The position numbers and the translations under genes were made by a program. This document shows positions 10,301 through 19,300 of a DNA stretch of 64,000 nt, one piece after another (the stretch's first letter is position 1; each line of letters opens with the position of its first letter). Below the pieces are notes generated by a model, which worked only from the letters and a program-made list of their open reading frames with translations, ran no database searches and was not told where the DNA came from. This DNA comes from Paenibacillus caseinilyticus (GTDB lineage: Bacteria > Bacillota > Bacilli > Paenibacillales > NBRC-103111), in contig NZ_JAQAGY010000011.1 of NCBI RefSeq assembly GCF_027533645.1, positions 124,001-188,000 of the forward strand, read 5' to 3'.

Positions 10301-13300
10301 ATCCGGATCGACCGGCGCATAAGCCCCCCCGGCCTTGAGAATCGCGAGCAGTCCGACGATCATGTCGAGGGAGCGGTCCGCCAGGATCCCGACGATGCTG
10401 TCGGGCTTGACCCCCTGAAGGCGCAGCATGCGGGCCAGCTGGTTGGCCTTGGCATTCAGCTCTCCGTAGGTCAGCTGTTCCCCGCCATACACGAGCGCCG
10501 TATGCTGCGGAGTCCGCGCCGCTTGTTCCTCGAAGCAGGCATGGATCGTGAGGTCTGCGGGATACGAGACCTGCCTCCATGGGTTAAAGAGATGAAGCTG
10601 CCGCTCCGCTTCCTCGGCCGTTAATAGCGTGAGGTCCTGAACCAGGCCGGATGGGGACCGGAGCACTTGGGTGAGGATATGCTCTAAGTGTCCAGCCAGC
10701 CGGTCCATCGTCCCGGGGTCGTAGACATGGGCGTTATATTCGAACCGGATCTCGAGCGGTTCGCCGGGAACGATATTGACAAGGAAGTCATAGTTCGTCT
10801 GCTCGAATACCTCCACCCCCGCAATCGAGAGGGACCGCTCCTTCCCGGGCACGGCCTGCAGCAGCTCCTTCTCCAGAGGGTAGTTCTCAAAGGCCACCAG
10901 ATGGTGAATCAAATCCTGCTTGAGCGGACTCAGGGACTGGATCTCGGTCAGCGGATACGTATCGTAGCGGCCCGACTCCAGGGCCTGCTCCTGCACTTCC
11001 TTCAGGAGCTGCCCGAAGGTCGTCTCCGGATGGGTTCTGATCCGCACCGGGATCGTGTGAATGAACAAGCCTACCATCGTCTCGATGCCCGGGATCTCTG
11101 CCGGCCTTCCCGAGACGACGCTGCCGAACACCACATCCTCCGCCTGGTTGTACTTCTGCAGCACAATCCCCCAAACCGTCTGCAGCACGGTATTCAGGGT
11201 GACCTCGTGGCGTGCGGCCAGCTGCTGCAGCTGACCGGCAGCCGGTTCCTCCAGACGCAGGACGGTTTGCTGCAGACGATAGCCCGCACCGCCAGCGTCC
11301 GGTTGGCGGGGAAGCGTCACCTGCTGCTCGTACCCCTGCAGATACTGCTCCCAGTATGCTCTCGCTTCTTCACGGTCCTGATCTTCCAGCCAGTCCATGT
11401 AGATCATGTAGGGAACGACGTGAGGCAGCTGCAGCTCCCTGCCCTCCGATAGGGAATGATACAGAGCAAGAAATTCGCGGATCAGGATGGAAGTGCACCA
11501 GCCATCCATCAACAGATGATGGAAGCTCCAGATGAGCCGGCCGGCATTGTCCTCCGTCCGGACGAACGACGCCCGGACCAGGAGGTCGTCTCCTGCTCGG
11601 AAGACTCGGTCCATGTCTTCCCGGATGAGGCGCTGCAAGCGGTCCGCCTTCTCTTCCTCGGCCAGATGACGGAGGTCGAAGAGGTTCAGGGGCACGTAGG
11701 CGTGCTTGCGGACCACCTGCAGGGGCTCTTTCACGCGGTCAAACACAAACCGTGTGCGGAGAATATCATATCGGGCGATGAGTCGCTCCAGCGCCTGCTC
11801 CAGCACGGCTTCATCTATAAGCCCGTGCAGAGCCACGACATTTTGCTGAAAATAGGCTGCCGAATCCGGTTCCATCACGCTGTGAAACAACATTCCCTGC
11901 TGCATGGGAGTCAGCGGATAGATGGCTTGGATCCCTGTCCTGCCGACCAGCTCTTCGACATGGGCAAGCTCCTTCAGACGTAAGCTGTTCATGCCGTAAT
12001 CGCTCGGCGTGGACTCCGCCTCTTCCCTGTCGGCGCAGTGCCCCACCACGTCCAGCAAGCTCAGCTCCATGTGGGCGGCCAGCCGCTCGATCGTCGCCTC
12101 CTCGTATTCGTGCGCGTTGTACCGCAGCTCCATCGTCAGACGGCCTGCAGTGACGACCGCCGCCACATCCAGGGCATACTGTACCCGGGCCTGCCCGTCG
12201 ATGGTGGTTCCCACCGGCATGGCGGAAGGGACGAACGTAGGGGGACCGCTTCCCGCTTCTACCGGGTCCACCTGCCCCAGGTAGTTGAACAAGAGGTCCG
12301 GTTGGCGTTGGTTACCCTCACCACTGCGGTTCGGCAGGTGCCCCTTCAGGAGCCCGTAGCCGATCCCTTTGCGGGGCACCCGGCGTAGCGTTTCTTTGAC
12401 CTGCTTGATCGTTGTGGACAGCGGCTCATCCGCCCCGGCCGTCAGATGCACCGGGTACAGGCTCGTGAACCAGCCGACCGTCCGGCTGACGTCCACGCCC
12501 TCCAGCACGTCTTCCCGGCCGTGGCCTTCCAGATGGAGGCTCACTTCCGAGTTCCCCGACCAGCGCTGCACCGCCATAGCCAGCGAGGCCAGCAGCAGGT
12601 CGTTGATCTCCGTGCGGTACGCCCGGTGGGCCCGGGTCAGCAGCTCCTCCGTGAGCTCCGCCGGCCACGTGACGCTCCGGCTGCGTTGGTCGGCAAGCCG
12701 CCTCTGCTCCACGCGGTGATCCTTCGGCAGAGGCGCTCCGGTTCGGCGCTCCGCTTCATCCCAGTATGCCGCTTCCTTCTTCAGCGCCTTGCCCGCCGCG
12801 TAGTCGCGCAGCTTGCGGGACCACCGCTGGTACGAAGCGGTCTTCGGCGGAAGGGCAATCGCTTCCCCACGGCTCAGCTGCGCGTACCCCTGCGCCAAGT
12901 CCTCGAGCAGGATACGCCACGACACCCCGTCCACCACCAGATGGTGGATGACGATCAGCAGGTGGTCGCCTTCCCGCGTCCGGAAGAGTCCCAGCCGCAC
13001 CAGCGGACCGTGCTCCAGCCGCAGGCTGCGCTGCAGCCGTTCTGCATGATGCCGGATGGCCGCTTCCGCCTCCACCGCTGCCTCTTGCTCCAGATCAATG
13101 ACCTCGAGCGTAAAGTGCGGCGCTTCCCCGCCGTCCGAGTACGCCTGCTCCACCTGTCCGCCTGCGACCCGGTAACGCAGCCGCAGCGCATCATGATGGG
13201 CGATGAGCCTCTCGAATACCGCCTCCAGCCTCCCGGGATCGATTCCTTCCGGCCGGTGCAGCATGACCGCCTGATTGAAGTGGTCGAGCGTGTCTGCATA

Positions 13301-16300
13301 CTGCCCGAAAAACCACTCCTGGATGGGCGTCAGCGGAACGCTGCCGGAAGCCGGGCCCTGTTCCTCCGCCGTCTGCGGCGCGCTTTCTTTGACATGCTTG
13401 CTTAAGGCTTCGATCACGGGATGGCGGAACAGGTCTTTCATCTCGAAGGTCAGTCCATGGCTGCCCAGACGGGAAGCCACTTGGATCGCCTTGATCGAAT
13501 CGCCCCCGAGCTCGAAGAAGTTGTCCCGGATGCCAAGGCCCGGCACGCCGAGCACTTCGCGCCAGACACTGACGAGCGCTTCCTGAACGGGCGTGCGGGG
13601 CGGTACATAGTCCGCTCCTGCGGCCAGTCCGAGGTCCGGCTCCGGCAGCGCTTTGCGGTCCAGCTTGCCGTTCACGGTCAGCGGGAGCGCATCGAGCCGG
13701 ACGAAGTAAGCCGGGATCATATACCCGGGCAGCGCTCCGGACATAAATGCGCGAAGCTCGGCGGCGGACTGCTCCTCAGGGGAGCCGGACACATAGTAGG
13801 CGCACAGCGCCGGCCGGCCCGGCTGATCCTCCCGGACGATCACGGCCGCCTGGCCGATGCTTCCGTGCCGCAGCAGTGCCGCTTCGATCTCCCCGAGTTC
13901 AATGCGGTAGCCTCGGATCTTCACCTGCTGGTCGATCCGGCCCAGGTATTCCAGAGAGCCGTCCGGCAGCCATCGGGCCAAGTCCCCGGACCGGTACAGC
14001 CGCTCTCCCGGGAGAAGCGGATGGCCGATGAACCTCTCCGCGGTCAGCTCCGGCCGGTTCAGGTAGCCTCTCGCCAGCCCGTCCCCGCTGATGCACAGCT
14101 CGCCCGGCACGCCGATTGGCTGCAGCCGCCCATGGCCGCTCAGGATGAAGACCCGGGTATTCGGAATCGGCTTCCCGATGGAAGAGCCCTCCGCTTCGCT
14201 TACGTTTCTCAAGAAGGTAGTTACGACACTGTATTCCGTCGGGCCGTATTCGTTGGCCAGCTCCAGCGCGGCTTTCTTCGCCTTCGACTTCCGGAGGAGT
14301 CCGGGGGCAGCCTGCTCCCCCGCAAGGGTCACCATCCTCAGGGTTCTCATGGCTTGCGGGGTCAGCCCCTCCAGCACGGCCTCGTACAGGCTGGGCACGC
14401 TGAGGAAATAGGTGATCCCATGCGTAACGATCGCCTGCCGGATGTGTGCGGGATCTTTGGAAGAGGCTTCATGCAGCAGAACAACGGCGGCTCCCGATAC
14501 GAGCGGGGTGAACAGACTCAGCACAAATCCGTCAAAAGCATAGCTGAACAGCTGAAGCACACATTCCCGGTCGAGCGCATACTGCGCTTTCCTCCACCAT
14601 AAGGCGTTCACGACACCGCGATGCTCCACCTGGACGCCTTTGGGCTGACCCGTCGTCCCCGAGGTGTATATCACATAAGCCAGATGATGAGCCTGAGAAG
14701 CCGAAGGAAGATCGAGAAGTTCTTCTTCCCTAAGGTCCGTGGAACTTACTGGGCCGGCTGCGGCATCAATTTCGATGATTTCCCCTTCAAAAGGAGGCAT
14801 ATCCTTCTTCGTATGAGCCGTAACGAGAAGATGCCGTGTCCCGGTGTCCTCCAGCATGAAGCGGATCCTCTCCTGCGGGTATTCGGGATCGATGGGCACA
14901 TAAGCGCCGCCGGCTTTGAGGATCGCGAGAATGCCGACGATCATCTCGAGCGACCGCTCGGCCAGGATGCCGACGAGCGTGTCCGCTTCAACGCCCCTCT
15001 CGCGGAGCACCCGGGCCAAGGCGTTCGCCCGCGTGTTCAGCTCCCGGTATGTGAGCTGCTCCTGCTCCAGCACCACCGCTGTCCGGTCCGGCGTCCGCGC
15101 CGCCTGTTCCTCGAACAAGCCGTGGATCGTCTGCTCTCTCGGATAGTCCGCCGCCGTGTCGTTGAAGCCCTCCAGCAGCCGGTGCTTCTCTGCCGCCGTC
15201 AGTACCTCCAGCTCCGCCAGCCTCCGCTGTGGAGACTGTACGATCTGACCCAGCAGCTGTTCGTAATGCCGGATCATCCGCTCTGCCGTCGCTGGGACGA
15301 ACAGCTTCGAGGCATACTCCAGCTCCAGCTCGATCGTCTCCAGATCCATCCGCTCCGCCGCCTGCAGCGTCAGGTCGAATTTGGACACGGGATTCTCAAA
15401 GTCATAAGGGGTGATGTCCACGCTCCCATCAGCGGATGGTTCCAGCCGGCCCCCTTGCCCGGCATTCTGCATGACGAACATAACGTCGAACACCGGATTG
15501 CGGCTCAGGTCCCGCGGAAGGCCCAGATGCTGTACAAGCTGCTCGAACGGGTAGTCCTGACTCTCGTACCCTTCCAGCGCCCCCTCCTTCACTTCCCGCA
15601 GGAATCCGAGGAACGTCTTCTCCCCTTCGGGTCTGTTCCTCATAGCCAGAAGGTTCACGAACATGCCGAGCACGGAGTCCAGATCGGCATGAGGGCGTCC
15701 GGCGACCGGCATGCCGACGATGACGTCCTCCTGGCCGCTGTACCGCGCCAGCAGCACCTGCCAGGCCGCCAGCAGCATCATGCTCAGCGTTACGCCTTCC
15801 GCCGCACACAGCGCCTTCAGCTGCCGGGTCAGCTCCCGCGGAAGCTCGAGCCGCACCCGGCCTCCCTCGAAGCTCTGCTGTGCCGGCCTGGGATCGTCTG
15901 CCGGCAGATTCAGCACCGGCAGCTCCCCGCCAAGCCGCTCCAGCCAGTAGGCTTCCTGCCGCTTCAGCTCTTCTCCCTGCAGCCGCTCCTGCTGCCAGGC
16001 GGCATAGTCCTTGTACTGGATCGGCAGGGGCTGCAGCGCCTCCCCGCGGTAGAGCTGCTGCCACTCGCGCACGAACAGGCCCATCGATACGCCGTCGGAG
16101 ACGATATGGTGCAGATCGACGAGCAGCAGCGCCTCGCCGCCGGGCAGCGGCAGCAGTCCCGCCCGCAGCAGCGGTGCCCGGCTCAGGTCGAACGGCCGGA
16201 TGAAGCGGGCGATGAGCCTGCGGATCTGCGGGCCGGCGTCCGTGCTTATGATTAGCGACTCCACCGCGCCTGCATGAGGGGTCAGCAGCTCTGTGCCGCA

Positions 16301-19300
16301 GACCATCTCCCCGCTGGCTTTTGGAGCTTCGAGCTCCAGCGCTTCAAGCTCCAATGCAGCGGAAGGATGCACGTACTGCACCGGCTCTCCGCCCTCCAGC
16401 CCGAACGAGGTGCGGAGCGCCTCGTGCCGCCCGATCATTCCGGCGAAGGCTCTCTCCATCCGCTTCTTGTCCCAGGTGCCGCTGAGCCGGAACACGCCGG
16501 GCATGTTGTAGCCCGTCCGCAGGCCCTCCAGCTGCTCCAATACGTACAGCCGCTTCTGTGCCGACGATACCGCATAGTACGGCTGCTCGGGCACTGGCGC
16601 GATCGCGCTGTAGCCGCTGCGATCCAAGCGCCCCAGGTGCGCGGCCATCTCCTCCAGGGTTGGGTGCGCGAACAGGTCGCCCAGCGCCGGCTCCACATGC
16701 AGCTCCTTGTGGATGCGGGCGGCCAGGCTCATCGCCTTCAGCGAGTGGCCTCCGAGCTCGAAGAAGTGGTCGTGCAGGCCAACGCGCTCCACGCCGAGCA
16801 GCTCCTGCCAGATGCGGGCGAGCGCCGCTTCACGCTTGTCCCTCGGCGCGGCATACGCTTCGTGCCCGCTCCATTCCTGCGGCCGGGGCAGCGCCCGGCG
16901 GTCCAGCTTGCCGCTCGGCGTGAGCGGCAGCCGCTCCACGGCCACGAATCGGGACGGGAGCATATACTCCGGCAAGCTGCGCGCGAGGTAGGCCCGCAGC
17001 TCCGCCGGCGGCGGCGCCTGCTGCCCCGGCAGCGGGGCGATATAGGCGCAGAGCGACTGACGGCCCCCGCCTTCGTCGAAGGCGGTGACGGCGGCCTCGC
17101 GAATGCCGCTGTGGGCCAGCAGCTTCGCTTCGATCTCGCCGGTTTCAATCCGGTAGCCCCGGATTTTCACCTGGCCGTCGATCCGCCCGAGGTACTCCAG
17201 CACGCCGTCCGGCAGCCAGCGCGCCAGGTCGCCCGTGCGGTACATCCGCCCGCCGGGGACGCACGGGTTCAGGGTGAACTTCCCGGCCGTCAGCTCCGGC
17301 CGGTTCACATAGCCTCGCGCTACCCCCTCCCCGCCGATGCACAGCTCCCCGGGTGCTCCGATGGGCTGCGGCCGGCCGCCTGTACCGAGGATATAACACT
17401 GCACGTTCGGCAGCGGCCGTCCGATCGGTAGGGTCTGACCGCCGGGAACGCCGCCGTCCTCCCGCAGAAACTCCGTACGCCGGATCGGATGGATCACCGC
17501 ATCGACGCAGCACTCCGTCGGACCGTACACGTTCCAGATCGTCAGCTCCGGGTCAGTGAAGGCCCGCCAGAGCTCACGGACCGTCGAACGGGTCAGGACT
17601 TCCCCGCCGACCAGAAGGTGCCTCAGCCCGCTGACGGCCGCTGACGCTGCACGCTCGGCGCCTGCGGCAATCTCCGCCGCACTCTCGCTCTGCTGCGCAT
17701 TCCCGTCGGTGCTCCCCCTTGGCTGCACGTCATCCGCTGCCCGCCCGCTTGGCAAGGCGTTGACCTCCCCGCTGTCGCTTGCCCCGCTGTCGCTTGCCCC
17801 GCTGTCGCTTCGCAGCGCTTCGGCCGCTCCACTGCCGCTGAGCGCCCCTTCCCCGCACAAGAAGGCCAGATGGCTCGGGGTGCCGTCGCACACCTGAATG
17901 CCATGCGCCCGGATATAGCTCATAAACGCCCGCGGATGCATCCGGCATGCCTCCGGCAGCACATGCAGCGTGTGCCCGAACAGCAGGGCGCTGCCGATCT
18001 GCTGCACCGAGGCGTCGAACACATAGGAGGCCAGCAGCGCGACCTGCAGCGGCTCCGCAGTATGGCCATATACTTCCTGCTGCAGACCGTGCAGCAAATT
18101 CATCACGGAAGCGTGCTCGATCCCGACGCCCTTCGGCTGCCCTGTTGAGCCGGACGTATAGATCACATAGGCCAGATCGCCGGCGCCGTTCACGGCTTCT
18201 GGGTTGTTGCTGACGGCACCGGGCGCAGCTGCATCCTCAATGGCAAGCAGGTCGACCCCGAGTGGGCCGCAGCCCTCCATCAGATGCCGCTGTGTCAGCA
18301 GCAGCACGGCTCCGCTGTCGTGCAGCATGAACCGTCTGCGCTCGGCCGGATCCTGCGGATGGATCGGCAGGTAAGCGCCACCGGCTTTGAGGATGGCGAG
18401 CAGCCCCACGAGCATGTCCGGGGACCGCTCCGTCATCAGCCCGACCACCGTATCCGGCCGTATTCCCCTCGCCCGAAGAGTTTGGGCCAGGCGGTTCGCC
18501 CGCGCATTGAGTTCGCCGTAGCTCAGCGTGCGGTCTCCCGATACCACCGCCGTGCGCTCGGGTGTGCGGTTTGCCTGTTCCTCGAACAAGCCTTGGATGG
18601 TTTGCCCTTTGGGGTATGGATGCCGCTCGCCGTGGAGTTCCTTGAGCTGCCGCTGTTCGTCCGGCGCCAGCCAATCGAGTTCAGCCGCCTTGCGCGACGG
18701 CGTCCCCACCGTCTGACCGATGACCGACCGTACCTGCTCGGCGATTCTTCGAATGCTCCCTTCCGTGAAGAGATGGCCATCGTAATGAAATTCGATATCG
18801 ATCCCGTTGTGAAGCAGGACGCTTACCGTCAACCCGTAATTCGTTCGTTCCTTGGCGGAGTAGGCCACAGGCTTCAAGCCCTGCAGCTGCCCCCACGCTG
18901 CCAAGTCCAGAGGGTAGTTCTCGATGACCATAATGCTGTCGAAGAGGGGATGAAGATGGCTGATCCCTCCATACTGCATGATGTCCGTCAGTGAAGCGGT
19001 ATCATGACCGACTCTTTCCTTCAACAGGCGGTCAACCTTCAGGTTGAGCTCCAGGAGGCTGTCCCCATCGCTGCGACGTACCCGCAGGGGCACCGTGTTG
19101 ATGAACAAACCGACCATGTCGGCGATTCCCGGCAGGGCGGCATCTCTTCCCGATACGGTGGTTCCGAATACCGCCTCATCGCTGTGGTTATAGGCCTGCA
19201 GGCAGATCGCCCAGGCGCTGTACAACAAGGAGGCCAAGGATACCTTGTGTTCCGACGTGTAGCTGTGGATTTGTTCTACAAGCTGTGCAGCCAGAGTGAT

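Larger units (their letters stand above)
14850..18615 (-). repeat. Long repeat, copy in second NRPS gene (A-T-C-A block)
   Basis: Partner of 2180-5945, in the same orientation about 12.65 kb away. Both copies carry the same Gln code and nearly the same C-domain motif (LLLVDLHHIVSDGVS), so one module was probably copied from the other. Exact edges need an alignment. Confidence 0.75.

Noticed and set aside
13421..17431. Series of long plus-strand frames opposite the second NRPS gene
   Set aside because: All are shadows created by the GC-rich NRPS codon pattern; none shows a domain or start signal.
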